Source: Burkholderia sp. FERM BP-3421 (GTDB lineage: Bacteria > Pseudomonadota > Gammaproteobacteria > Burkholderiales > Burkholderiaceae). Taken from it: DNA of 64,000 bases. The stretch is from NCBI RefSeq assembly GCF_028657905.1, contig NZ_CP117779.1, positions 124,001-188,000 on the forward strand. The letters are read 5' to 3'. Below, one piece after another: positions 24,341 to 32,592 of this stretch; the stretch's first letter is position 1, and each line of letters opens with the position of its first letter. Under the pieces are notes generated by a model. That model made no database searches. It was not told the DNA's origin and saw only the letters and a program-made list of their open reading frames with translations. The translations under genes were made by a program, and so were the position numbers.

Positions 24341-25198
24341 ATGGGAAAAGATTCGCGCATTGAATGGACGCACCACACTTTCAATCCCTGGTGGGGTTGC
24401 GTCAAGGTATCTGCCGCTTGCGACCATTGCTACGCAGAAACCTGGGCAAAAAGGTTGGGCGAAAACGTCTGGGGGCCGGAATCGCCCCGCCGGTTCTTTA
24501 GTGACGCGCATTGGAAAGAGCCGCTGAAGTGGAATCGGGAGGCCGCGATAGACAGGACCCGGCGCCGAGTCTTCTGCGCATCAATGGCCGATGTGTTCGA
24601 GAACAGACCGGACCTCGTTGGCGAGCGCTTAAGACTTCTCGAACTGATTGCGCAAACACCGAACCTGGACTGGCTGTTGCTCACGAAGCGCATTCATCTC
24701 GTCCGCAAACAGTTACCAAAGGGCTACGAATTTCCCAGCAACGTCTGGCTGGGAGCGACGGTTGAAAATCAGGCAAGCGCGCGTAAGCGCATCAAGTACC
24801 TTCTCGAGTTCACTTCCCCCGCAGTCCGGTTCCTCTCCTGCGAGCCGCTACTGGGGCCACTCGATCTCTCCGAGTATCTCGTGCGCGGCGCGAACGATAC
24901 GCGCGTTGACTGGGTCATTGCAGGCGGTGAGTCGGGGCCCGGATCTCGCCCCATGGATCCCGTGTGGCCAGCGCAGCTGCAAAAGCAATGCGCAAAGGCC
25001 AGAGTGCCGTTTCACTTCAAGCAGTGGGGACATTGGGCACCAGTAGACCAGGTCACTGACGTCATGACCAAGAACACCCCGGTGAAGGTGCTCCGCCAGG
25101 ATGGCTCGGAAGTCTCGGTCGCGGCGATCGGGAAGAGCAAGGCTGGGCGCACCCTAGCGGGCAAGCATTGGGACCAGTTTCCCGCATCTGCGTCGTAG
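24341..25198 (+). CDS. Phage Gp37/Gp68 (DUF5131) family three-Cys-motif protein
   Basis: A 285-residue protein. The N-terminus carries the three-cysteine signature WGCVKVSAACDHCYAE, followed by RRVFCASMADVFEN, WLLLTKR, NVWLGATVE and DWVIAGGESGPGSRPM, all typical of the Gp37/Gp68 family, whose cysteine arrangement recalls radical-SAM enzymes (CxxxxxxxCxxC instead of CxxxCxxC). It is flanked by TcmP genes on both sides, the known neighbourhood for the family. The true substrate and whether it binds an iron-sulfur cluster are unknown. Confidence 0.82.
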   Translation: MGKDSRIEWTHHTFNPWWGCVKVSAACDHCYAETWAKRLGENVWGPESPRRFFSDAHWKEPLKWNREAAIDRTRRRVFCASMADVFENRPDLVGERLRLLELIAQTPNLDWLLLTKRIHLVRKQLPKGYEFPSNVWLGATVENQASARKRIKYLLEFTSPAVRFLSCEPLLGPLDLSEYLVRGANDTRVDWVIAGGESGPGSRPMDPVWPAQLQKQCAKARVPFHFKQWGHWAPVDQVTDVMTKNTPVKVLRQDGSEVSVAAIGKSKAGRTLAGKHWDQFPASAS

Positions 25199-25227
25199 CC
25201 GTTTAAACCTCATTCAGAGGACACGCC

Positions 25228-26499
25228 TTGGCAAAACGTCATTACGATTGGAGCGACGGACCGGCCGTCCTTGACGAGCACAGCCTGACAAAACATCAGG
25301 TGCTCGTTGACTATCTGGTGCGCTATTTTCAGCAACGCATGCTCAATGCGCCAGGACGCGAGCGTTTTAAGATCACGCTGGTGGACGGTTTTTGCGGCGG
25401 CGGATTGTATGAGCTTCGGGGTTCAGGGCAACTGGTAGAAGGCTCTCCGCTGCGTATGCTCGAAGCAGTCGAGGTCGCCTTCGCGCTTGTCAATGCGAAC
25501 AGAACCAAGCTGATTACATTCGACGTGCAGTTTGTGTTCGTTGATAAAGACCGGGGCGCGCTGGAACACCTGCGAAAGGTTCTTCAGGACCGCGGCCACG
25601 AACATGCAATCGGCATCTCGATCCACCTGCTGCACGCAGAATTTGGAGTCGCCGTGGAAGAGATCCTGGCGCGCATCCAACAGCACACGCCTCGCTCCGG
25701 GACCGCGCTATTTTTTTTGGATCAGTACGGATATACGGAGGTGCCAGCAACGCTGATTCGACGCATTTTTCAGAGCAGCCACAACGCGGAGGTTGTACTG
25801 ACGTTTCACGTATCTTCATTTGCGACCTATACGAATGACGAGTTCGCACAGCGCATTTCCACCACGTTACAGATCGACATTTTCAAGCGGTTGGGTACGC
25901 GTTCGATCGAACAGATCAAAGCGAACGACACCGACTGGCGACGCTTCATTCAGGCTGCACTTTACGAGGCATTGGTCGAGCGATGCGGTGCCGCGTTTTT
26001 CACACCGTTCTTCATCCGCGGGACGGGCGCCGGCCATGGGGAGTACTGGCTTGTTCACCTATCTCAACACCACCGTGCACAGGATGTGATGAAGCAGGTT
26101 CACTGGCAACACAGCAACCACTTTGTCCACTATGGCGGTGCCGGGTTGAACATGCTGGCCCCCCATACGATGGGGTTCCTGCAGGAGTTCAATGGCGGAT
26201 TCCGATTTGACGACGTGGCACGCAGCAGGTCCGATACGGAGCTGATTGAGCAGCTCGCGGTGTGGATTTTCGACCAGCCTCACGCTGTCGCATTTTCAAC
26301 CGTTTTTACCGACACCTGCAATGGATCACCCGCCACTGCGGCGATGTATAAAGACGCCCTGGCTACGCTTGTCGCGAGCGGGGACGTCGCGATCAGATCG
26401 AACGATGGAAGGCCCCGCTACCGAAGTCGCTATATCCGGGATTCGGATCAGGTTGAGCGAGCCCGACAATTTAAGTTGTTCTTGCCTCCAGCTCGTTAG
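25228..26499 (+). CDS. tcmP: Three-Cys-motif partner protein (TcmP), second copy
   Basis: A 423-residue protein beginning at TTG with AGAGG upstream, 29 bases after the Gp37/Gp68 gene, so co-transcribed with it. It has VDGFCGGGLYE (motif I-like), FVFVDKDRGALEHL and ALFFLDQYGYTEVP, the long-form TcmP pattern. The C-terminal 180 residues are mostly helical and end in a likely winged-helix (ALATLVASGDVAIRSNDGRPRYRSRYI). It is much longer than and quite different from the first copy, so the locus carries two classes of partner. Confidence 0.78.
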   Translation: MAKRHYDWSDGPAVLDEHSLTKHQVLVDYLVRYFQQRMLNAPGRERFKITLVDGFCGGGLYELRGSGQLVEGSPLRMLEAVEVAFALVNANRTKLITFDVQFVFVDKDRGALEHLRKVLQDRGHEHAIGISIHLLHAEFGVAVEEILARIQQHTPRSGTALFFLDQYGYTEVPATLIRRIFQSSHNAEVVLTFHVSSFATYTNDEFAQRISTTLQIDIFKRLGTRSIEQIKANDTDWRRFIQAALYEALVERCGAAFFTPFFIRGTGAGHGEYWLVHLSQHHRAQDVMKQVHWQHSNHFVHYGGAGLNMLAPHTMGFLQEFNGGFRFDDVARSRSDTELIEQLAVWIFDQPHAVAFSTVFTDTCNGSPATAAMYKDALATLVASGDVAIRSNDGRPRYRSRYIRDSDQVERARQFKLFLPPAR

Positions 26500-26581
26500 C
26501 GCGCAGCGCCAAGTGTTTAATTACCCGAAGAAGGCGCGCTCGAAAGCAAATTAAATCACACCATCTCGGAAATGTGAAAGC

Positions 26582-26896
26582 ATGACTTCCAAAACGACGG
26601 GCTACGTTGCCCTAGTTGCGCAACTAGAAGCACTGGATGCGCAAATCAAAGCCCTTCGAGACGTCGAACGCGACGCGGCGATCGGGCAGATCAAAGCGCT
26701 GATGCAGGAGTTCGATATCAGCATTGTGGATTTGCAAGAGCGGGTGCAAAAGCGCAACGCGAAGCGCGTGTCGACGGCTCCGAAGTACCGCGACCCGGCG
26801 ACAGGTAGAACTTGGTCTGGTCGGGGTCGGCAGCCGGCTTGGCTCGGTGACGATCCTGCTGCCTTCCTAGTTCAGCCCGATCTGCTCGCCATCTGA
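26582..26896 (+). CDS. H-NS-family nucleoid protein
   Basis: A 104-residue protein with a coiled-coil oligomerisation region (residues 8-60) and the C-terminal H-NS DNA-binding motif PKYRDPATGRTWSGRGRQPAWL. H-NS proteins silence AT-rich acquired DNA. The ten residues after the motif are atypical. Plasmid-borne H-NS copies often mask the plasmid's fitness cost. CGGAAATG lies about ten bases upstream of the start. Confidence 0.85.
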   Translation: MTSKTTGYVALVAQLEALDAQIKALRDVERDAAIGQIKALMQEFDISIVDLQERVQKRNAKRVSTAPKYRDPATGRTWSGRGRQPAWLGDDPAAFLVQPDLLAI

Positions 26897-26984
26897 AACG
26901 ACGCGGTCCAGCGAGTCCGTACTTGATCCACACGGGATTTCGGCGGACCGGCCTGGATATTGCAAAACAACGGAGTGAAAAGCC

Positions 26985-27305
26985 ATGGTAACGAGAAAGC
27001 GGACGTTGTCGGACGTGAAGGCCCAGATTGAAGCGCTGGAAGCTGAGGCTGAGGCGTTGCGAGCTGCGGAAATCAAGGAGGTGATTGCTGACGTGCGAGC
27101 CAAGGTAGCCGCTTATGGGCTGACCGAGAGGGATGTGTTCGGGCGCCAGCGCGCCGGCGGCACACAGGAGGGGCGGAAGGCCACTACGCCGAGCGCGCCT
27201 AAGTACCGCGATCCGAAATCGGGCGCCACGTGGTCCGGGAAGGGGCGCGCGCCGGGATGGATTGCAGCAGCGAAGAACCGGACTCGCTTCCTGATCAACG
27301 AGTGA
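26985..27305 (+). CDS. H-NS-family nucleoid protein, second copy
   Basis: A 106-residue protein with a strong N-terminal coiled coil (DVKAQIEALEAEAEALRAAEIKEVI) and the DNA-binding motif PKYRDPKSGATWSGKGRAPGWI. It follows a different H-NS paralogue by 88 bases; the two share only the C-terminal motif closely. A C-terminal relic of a near-identical protein (KGRAPVWIAAVKNRTRFLLPE) lies near 57700-57770. Confidence 0.85.
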   Translation: MVTRKRTLSDVKAQIEALEAEAEALRAAEIKEVIADVRAKVAAYGLTERDVFGRQRAGGTQEGRKATTPSAPKYRDPKSGATWSGKGRAPGWIAAAKNRTRFLINE

Positions 27306-27669
27306 GTCCGTGATCAGCTGTCGAAGAACGAAATAACTGCAAGTATGAACGAATAAACTGCGAGCGTGGCGCTAGGCTCCAGATTTTATGCGGCAACATG
27401 GGCCAGACTCCATTGTTCCTTCACAGTTGCGGCGCACTGGAGGTTTCGTTGCTTCAATTTCTTGATGCACGCGACGCGGCCACGGCGGAGCTTAGCGATA
27501 ACGTCCCATCCTGGCCTGAACGCGGAATTGGCATGTGAGGGGCTGCAGATCTATCTGGAACGACTCGGTGCGTGGATTCTCGCGCCGCTTGACGAGTAGG
27601 AAGACCAGGCGCGTGAGCGCCCCGTGCGCTGGCCGGACGCCAGCGGAAAACACGGCAAGGAGGTGACGT
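27306..27669 (+). other. Gap with possible small frames
   Basis: No clear gene. A 46-codon frame (27398-27538, starting MGQTPLFLHSCGALEVSLLQF) and an overlapping frame ending ACEGLQIYLERLGAWILAPLDE at 27599 both read plausibly and may be two halves of one broken gene. Neither has a good ribosome-binding site. Confidence 0.3.
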
Positions 27670-27966
27670 ATGGCCGACAATGCTGAACAGGCACTTCGTG
27701 CGGTTGCAACCTATGTGAGGGCGCACTCGCATGTCTTCGTCGTAGCCGGTGCAAAGAGCCTCACCCGCGAGGAAGCGGCCGAACGGCAATCGCTCATTGA
27801 GCAGGTCGCGGACCGGCTTGATGAGTTAGCGAACACCGCGGTTCGACTTCAAGTCAGCTACCGGCAGTTCGAGACCTTGCTCGTTGAACTACGTCAGTTG
27901 GGCAGCGCCTCGCCAAGTGAGCTAGTTTCGAACGTCGCACGAGCTCTGCACGCCCAGACTACGTGA
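27670..27966 (+). CDS. Small helical hypothetical protein (98 aa)
   Basis: The ATG follows AAGGAGGTGACGT, an excellent Shine-Dalgarno and the only strong one in this block, so it may be the entry point for the whole small-gene array. The product is entirely helical and acidic (LTREEAAERQSLIEQVADRLDELANTAVRL). Its stop is followed five bases later by the first GGAAAAC leader. Family unknown. Confidence 0.65.
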   Translation: MADNAEQALRAVATYVRAHSHVFVVAGAKSLTREEAAERQSLIEQVADRLDELANTAVRLQVSYRQFETLLVELRQLGSASPSELVSNVARALHAQTT

Positions 27967-27978
27967 CCAAGGAAAACT

Positions 27979-28201
27979 ATGAAAGCGATTTTGAGCGAGG
28001 CGGAGCGGGCGTCGATCCGTACCGTTGCCTCGGGAGACAAGACGCAATTGCCAGTGGCGCGCGCGATTCGATCGCGCTGCACCCAAGCACGGCGTTGGCG
28101 CCTGCGTCGAGCTCCAGTTCATGGCCGAAATTCTCGCGCCGGTTCCGGATCTGTTGCTGCGCTCGCAGTACCGCGCAGCCGTGTTGAAGCAAACGCGCTG
28201 A
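27979..28201 (+). pseudogene. Small hypothetical protein, frameshifted
   Basis: Starts at an ATG directly behind GGAAAACT. The first 30 residues (MKAILSEAERASIRTVASGD...) read well; the continuation makes sense only in another frame (APKHGVGACVELQFMAEILAPVPDLLLRSQYRAAVLKQTR), which ends at 28201, three bases before the next leader. A one- or two-base indel near 28068 would give about 74 residues. Without it the frame runs on into the next gene. Confidence 0.5.
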
Positions 28202-28209
28202 GTGGGAAA

Positions 28210-28824
28210 ATGGCTAAACAGCAGACACCTCTTCGCAATCAACTCTTGATTGTTGAACAACGTCTAGCAGAGACGTTGCAAGTGTTCGCCGCGTACGCGA
28301 CGATAAACGAGCTTGCGAACAGAGATTCGAATCCCGCATTGAACGCTATCGTCAATAGACGTGGTGGGTTCTGGCACGCAACCGCAGTGAGCTTTCAAAC
28401 ACACCTGTTCACGGGGGTCTATGCGCTGGTGGAGCTCGGGCGTCAGGTCGTGACGCTTGCGACGATAGCGCATCAGCTCAGTAAAGGTGGCAAAGTCAGT
28501 GTGCATGACGAACTTGTCAATGCGCTCAGCGATGTGCGGAAACGATACGAGCAATTTCGTCACGTCCTGTTCGGCCACAACGGCAAGGACCGGGAAGCAT
28601 TCGCCGACCGGTTTGACGAATACGGCTTCACCTGGGACATGATTAGAGGCGATCTGGCTACTTTGGAGCACATATTCAAATGCCTGTGGGTCCTCGCTGA
28701 CGGCAAACCCGCTCCATCGCTAGACGAGTCGAAGCGAATGCGTTTCCCATATGCCGCGACGATTGAAAGTACGGCAACGGATACGTCTAGCCTTTTGAAT
28801 GATTTGGCGCGGCATCAGCCATAG
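28210..28824 (+). CDS. HEPN-like protein (204 aa)
   Basis: The ATG shares its A with GGGAAAA. The protein is helical and carries YEQFRHVLFGHNGKDR (about residue 113), fitting the R-x5-H motif of HEPN ribonucleases of the AbiU2/plasmid-defence type. HEPN proteins cleave RNA or act as structural partners. No nucleotidyltransferase partner adjoins it. The family assignment rests on that motif and the overall helical pattern, so it is moderate. Confidence 0.5.
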   Translation: MAKQQTPLRNQLLIVEQRLAETLQVFAAYATINELANRDSNPALNAIVNRRGGFWHATAVSFQTHLFTGVYALVELGRQVVTLATIAHQLSKGGKVSVHDELVNALSDVRKRYEQFRHVLFGHNGKDREAFADRFDEYGFTWDMIRGDLATLEHIFKCLWVLADGKPAPSLDESKRMRFPYAATIESTATDTSSLLNDLARHQP

Positions 28825-28850
28825 GAAAACCCAAGCAAAAGGCCCCACTC

Positions 28851-29597
28851 ATGACCGACCCCATGCCTCCCGATGCCGAGCTGCTCGCGCAGCCGACCAA
28901 CCAGCTGCTCGATGCGTTCGGCGCGGGTCAAGCATCTCCCGGCTCGGGCAGCGCCGCGGCGCTCATGGGACTGCTGGCAGTCAAACTCATCCGCACGGTG
29001 TGCCTGAAGAGCTTGCAGAAGAATCCCGAGCGCAATACCGAGGTCACGCTGCGCCACCTGCTCGATGAACTCGGCGCGATCGAACCCTTGCTGCGCGCCC
29101 TGTTCGAGAAGGATGCGCGTGAGTTTGACGAAATCGTCCGCCTCCGGATGGCGCGCGATGCGGCCACCGACCCGGACGTGAAAAGTACCGCCTCGCGCCG
29201 CGCCAACGACCTGCTCGAGGTGGCCACCGACAACACGTTCCAGATCATCGACCTCTGCATGCCCCTGATTGACCATGGTGTGACCGTGTTCGAGCACGGC
29301 TGGCAGTCCGTGAGGGGTGACTCCGGCGCCGCCATCAGTGCGGCGATTGCCGCGGTCACCTCGGGATTGTTCATCGCTAATCTGAACGTCAAAAGACTAA
29401 AAGAGCGCAACTACGCGAGGGATAACATCGACCGGTGCGCGGTCGTATTCGCGCTTCTGCAGCAGAAGCAGGAGACCGCGTTGGGTTGCGTCACGTCGCT
29501 GAACGTCGAGGCGCTTGACTCGGTCGCCATTGAGGGCTTGCTGCAACTGCCGCTCGAGTTTGCTGCAGGCCGGCGCTCCCGTTCCGCGGATGAGTAG
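28851..29597 (+). CDS. Cyclodeaminase/cyclohydrolase-like protein
   Basis: A 248-residue helical protein with the N-terminal signature ASPGSGSAAALMGLLAVKLIRTV, comparable to PxPGGGSxAAxxGAxAxxL of the FTCD_C (formimidoyl-tetrahydrofolate cyclodeaminase) family. The later SGAAISAAIAAVTSGLFIANLNVKRL also fits. Known members act on folate one-carbon adducts, but no folate or histidine-degradation gene is nearby and some members have unrelated roles. Preceded by TAGGAAAACCC. Confidence 0.65.
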   Translation: MTDPMPPDAELLAQPTNQLLDAFGAGQASPGSGSAAALMGLLAVKLIRTVCLKSLQKNPERNTEVTLRHLLDELGAIEPLLRALFEKDAREFDEIVRLRMARDAATDPDVKSTASRRANDLLEVATDNTFQIIDLCMPLIDHGVTVFEHGWQSVRGDSGAAISAAIAAVTSGLFIANLNVKRLKERNYARDNIDRCAVVFALLQQKQETALGCVTSLNVEALDSVAIEGLLQLPLEFAAGRRSRSADE

Positions 29598-29602
29598 ACG
29601 CT

Positions 29603-29755
29603 ATGATTCCGAGCGAGAAGTTCACCGATGTCACCGAAGCCAGCATTCGGCGCCCGATCGAACACGGCTTGCCCGAGGGCCGCACGGTCGATTGCGAGGA
29701 GGCGGCCGTAATCGGCAAGGAAAACAGGGAAAGAGCAATATGCGTTCGATATTGA
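29603..29755 (+). CDS. Small hypothetical protein (50 aa)
   Basis: Short frame beginning MIPSEKFTDVTEASIRRPIEHG, five bases after the previous stop. It overlaps the next gene's start and contains that gene's leader. Coding status uncertain. Confidence 0.35.
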   Translation: MIPSEKFTDVTEASIRRPIEHGLPEGRTVDCEEAAVIGKENRERAICVRY

Positions 29756-30102
29756 AATGGGTGAAACGACTTGTCGGGGGGGCGGAGCCGCGTGGCGTAT
29801 TTAACCTCAGCTATGGCTTTCCGAAAGCGTCATCACGTAACGGGAGATCGCCCTTAAGCGATTCAATTCTCAGGACGCTCGCTTCTGTTGGAGCACGGCC
29901 CGGTGACATTGTCGAAGTCAACGAGTTTGGCGTCGCTCGAGTGGTCGGCGGTCGTCCTTACTTAGCGAATGAGCAGCCCGACGTGTCGGAGCAGGCGATT
30001 CGAGCCGCACTCAACAGGATTTACGGCGACGATGCTGCGAGTCTCGCTAACGTGACAGCGGTGTCGAACGTGGTCGTGTTCCGTAAGCCCAAACACACGT
30101 AG
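29740..30102 (+). CDS. Hypothetical protein (120 aa)
   Basis: Start chosen at the ATG after AAGGAAAACAGGGAAAGAGCAAT. Basic N-terminus (MRSILKWVKRLVGGAEPRG), then beta-strands (GARPGDIVEVNEFGVARVVGGRPYL) and a C-terminal helix with strand (VTAVSNVVVFRKPK). Family unknown. Confidence 0.6.
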   Translation: MRSILKWVKRLVGGAEPRGVFNLSYGFPKASSRNGRSPLSDSILRTLASVGARPGDIVEVNEFGVARVVGGRPYLANEQPDVSEQAIRAALNRIYGDDAASLANVTAVSNVVVFRKPKHT

Positions 30103-30112
30103 GAAAACGACC

Positions 30113-30346
30113 GTGACAGTGATCGATGATGCGCGTCACTACCGCGAGCAGGAAGCGCTGGTTGGCAAGGGTGGTGTCGTGGTGTTTTTTCAAGGCGAGG
30201 TCCAGGGCTGGGTGAACCAACTGCGTAACCCCGAGCATTGGCAACCTGGCTGCGTCGCGGTCGATGAGCAAGGGCGCATGTGGACGACTATCGCGGGCAG
30301 CGAGCGCGACGGCGCGCTCATGTGGCTCGCGAATCACGAACTGTAG
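30113..30346 (+). CDS. Hypothetical protein (77 aa)
   Basis: GTG start four bases after TAGGAAAACGACC. Compact alpha/beta sequence (GGVVVFFQGEVQGWVNQLRNPEHWQPGCVAVDEQGRMWTTI) whose PEHWQPGCVAVDE segment looks like a single folded domain. Family unknown. Confidence 0.6.
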   Translation: MTVIDDARHYREQEALVGKGGVVVFFQGEVQGWVNQLRNPEHWQPGCVAVDEQGRMWTTIAGSERDGALMWLANHEL

Positions 30347-30354
30347 GAAAACAC

Positions 30355-30558
30355 ATGGACGCTTGCATCCAGATCGGGCCTAACGCACTCTTTGCGGCTG
30401 TCGTCCTAAGTCCCGCCTGGGGCAGCCAATATCGGCAAGCGGACAGTCCCGAAAGCCGGCAGCGAAGCGCAAGCATGGGGTTGCCCGACGATGCGGGAGG
30501 TGAGCATCCAAGGACCGCTGTTGGCGAGCAAGGCGGCGAACAGATGGCGTTGCTGTAG
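30355..30558 (+). CDS. Hypothetical protein (67 aa)
   Basis: Starts three bases after the GGAAAACAC leader. Sequence MDACIQIGPNALFAAVVLSPAWGSQY followed by a polar, glycine-rich tail. The tail looks less protein-like, so a frameshift is possible. Confidence 0.4.
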   Translation: MDACIQIGPNALFAAVVLSPAWGSQYRQADSPESRQRSASMGLPDDAGGEHPRTAVGEQGGEQMALL

Positions 30559-30583
30559 CGACACCAGCCGTGGAGTTTGATCA

Positions 30584-30730
30584 ATGGATCGTCCTACTAA
30601 AGCCGTTATCGGCATGATCGTGGCGCTTTGCGTGATTTGCATCGGCGCAGGCATTTACTACTTCCACTGGCAGGGCATCGACACATCCATTGCCAACGAC
30701 CGCGACTACCCTAAGCCAGCCGTGCGCTGA
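30584..30730 (+). CDS. Single-span membrane protein (48 aa)
   Basis: MDRPTKAVIGMIVALCVICIGAGIYYF is a clear membrane helix followed by a short periplasmic-type tail. A frame starting before its stop continues with KSLASSRIAVVVDQKHQLQRALAHTESNLRAASARR to a stop near 30861, so a longer membrane-anchored coiled-coil protein, spanin-like in layout, may have been split by a one-base change. Confidence 0.45.
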   Translation: MDRPTKAVIGMIVALCVICIGAGIYYFHWQGIDTSIANDRDYPKPAVR

Positions 30731-30877
30731 AGTCGCTTGCGTCGTCTCGCATCGCCGTCGTCGTCGATCAGAAACATCAGCTGCAGCGTGCGCTCGCGCA
30801 CACCGAATCCAACCTGCGCGCGGCGAGCGCGCGACGCGTGCGTTCCAACGTCGCATCCTGAACACGAGGAACGAGAT

Positions 30878-31399
30878 ATGGCAGTTATGGATGGCGCGAT
30901 GGTCGCCGCGCAAGCCCCGGGCGTGAATCGGTTGACGCTGGTGTTCTCAAGCGCGGTCATTGGCGCGCTCGTCAACGGCGGCATCGGCGTCCTGACGCGG
31001 CGCGCGGACCGGAAACGCGAGGCGGCGAAGGCGGCCGAGCGACGCGCCTATCTGCAGCTCGACGTGGTGCTGAAGCTGGAGGCCTTCGCGCAGCGCGCGC
31101 ACGCCTACCTCTATGAAATCACAATGGCATCGGGAGCGAAATGGGATACATCGAGGAAGCTGCCCCTCTGGTTGCGGCGTGTTGATGTTCCGGTTGCCGG
31201 ACAAGTCGCGGCCGAGCAGAAGACAGAATTTAATTGGTCCCTCGTCTTCATACCTTTATATACATTCGCCGGCGCAGCAATTGTCACGCTGTTCGTCATC
31301 ATGCTGGCCGGTTTGCTGGGGTTCGCCGTGTCGATGGTGAAGACGTTCACCCTCGTAGCGACGATCGCTCTACTTGTCCTGCTATTCAAGCGCAGCTAA
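30878..31399 (+). CDS. Membrane protein (173 aa)
   Basis: ATG behind GAGGAACGAG. Hydrophobic segment near residues 21-37, a charged helical region (RRADRKREAAKAAERRAYLQLDVVLKLEAF), then two strong C-terminal helices (FIPLYTFAGAAIVTLFVIMLAGLL and TLVATIALLVLLF). Three membrane spans predicted. Family unknown. Confidence 0.55.
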   Translation: MAVMDGAMVAAQAPGVNRLTLVFSSAVIGALVNGGIGVLTRRADRKREAAKAAERRAYLQLDVVLKLEAFAQRAHAYLYEITMASGAKWDTSRKLPLWLRRVDVPVAGQVAAEQKTEFNWSLVFIPLYTFAGAAIVTLFVIMLAGLLGFAVSMVKTFTLVATIALLVLLFKRS

Positions 31400-31452
31400 C
31401 AGGACGGAAAACAGCGGCACGATTTTCGCGTCCGCGAAACGGGAGGTAGTAG

Positions 31453-32289
31453 ATGGGCCAAGCAAAGCAGCGCGGTGCGAAAGAACAACGGATTGCGCAA
31501 GCACAGGCGAAGATCGAAGCGCTGCGGCCAGAGAAACTGGTGTGTGGCGCGTGCAACGCGACATTCACCGAACGGTATAAGAATCTGTTTGACGTGCCGC
31601 GGATCAAGTTCCCGGAGCCGCTCGCATTTCTCACAAGCCTAAGCAACAGCCTGCAACACATCCGGTCCTTTGACGCAATCAAGGTCGACACCGCCAAAAC
31701 GGCTGACGAGATTGTGGCCATGAGCCGCGAGGGCTGGTATGTCGACGGCAAGATGGGCGTGACACGACCGCGTATCTTCAAAACACACATGGATGACGGG
31801 AAGCCCGCAGAGGCTGAGGCCCTGATGGTCGAGCATTTCACGCGACGTTGCGCTGGCATCCATGCTGAGATGGTCGCGGCCTATCCGGCGCGCAGGGCTA
31901 TCCTAGACCAAGCGTTTGCGGCGCACGCCAACGGCCAGTATTTGCTATCGATACCGACTCTCCTGACTCAGGTAGATGGCATCTGTGCTGACGCGCTGCA
32001 AGCCTCGTTTTTTCTCCGCGGGGATCGTCAAAAGGCAATCAGGGAAATGAAGGTGCGGGCGGGATCGGGGCTGGCGCTGGCGTACCTTGCGCCGCTTGAT
32101 ACGGACATGTCCATCGCGATGTCCGAATCGTCGCGGCCGGCGGACTTTTCCGCCCTGAACCGGCACATGGTCCTGCACGGTGAGTCGACTGATCACGGGA
32201 CGCTCGCGAACAGCCTGAGAACCATATCCTTGCTGAATTTTATCGCGCAGGCAATCGAACGGGACCCGCCGCAAATCGCTTCAATATAA
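31453..32289 (+). CDS. Hypothetical protein with C-terminal HEPN-like motif
   Basis: A 278-residue protein. The N-terminus (MGQAKQRGAKEQRIAQAQ) resembles short basic leaders common in phage/plasmid proteins; CGACN could be half a zinc site. The C-terminal part contains ALNRHMVLHGESTDHGTLANSLRTISLLNFI, a pattern like RNxxLHG...N..R.isLL seen in HEPN-like or RNA-targeting families. The GGAAAAC leader lies 40 bases upstream, followed by a TTTCGCG/CGCGAAA hairpin and GGGAGGTAGTAG. Confidence 0.55.
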   Translation: MGQAKQRGAKEQRIAQAQAKIEALRPEKLVCGACNATFTERYKNLFDVPRIKFPEPLAFLTSLSNSLQHIRSFDAIKVDTAKTADEIVAMSREGWYVDGKMGVTRPRIFKTHMDDGKPAEAEALMVEHFTRRCAGIHAEMVAAYPARRAILDQAFAAHANGQYLLSIPTLLTQVDGICADALQASFFLRGDRQKAIREMKVRAGSGLALAYLAPLDTDMSIAMSESSRPADFSALNRHMVLHGESTDHGTLANSLRTISLLNFIAQAIERDPPQIASI

Positions 32290-32346
32290 TGCGCGGGTCA
32301 CTCAGAGAGACGATCCGCAACAGCTAGGAGACATGTGACGAGGTAC

Positions 32347-32499
32347 ATGAACCTACTTTGGCTGCTGATGTTTGCGCTCTGCGCGTTCATGCTTTTCGCA
32401 ATGTGCGCCGCCGATGGTGAGAAGAGGATCTTGTGGGGCCTCAGGTTGGTTTTCTTTGGGATCGTAACGTGGAAGTGTGGCGTCGCGTGGGCCATTTAA
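32347..32499 (+). CDS. Small membrane protein (50 aa)
   Basis: MNLLWLLMFALCAFMLFAMCAADGEKRILWGLRLVFFGIVTWKCGVAWAI has two hydrophobic helices joined by ADGEKR. GAGG lies about eight bases upstream. It is followed by a GGGGAAAAG leader whose downstream gene was displaced by the IS3 insertion. Confidence 0.55.
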   Translation: MNLLWLLMFALCAFMLFAMCAADGEKRILWGLRLVFFGIVTWKCGVAWAI

Positions 32500-32592
32500 G
32501 CGACGCTGCAAAGGGGAAAAGCTAGAGTGACCTTTCCCCTCTGAAGTATCCCACTGTAAAGTTAGTGGCAAGGCGGCAGGAGAACCCTTGTC

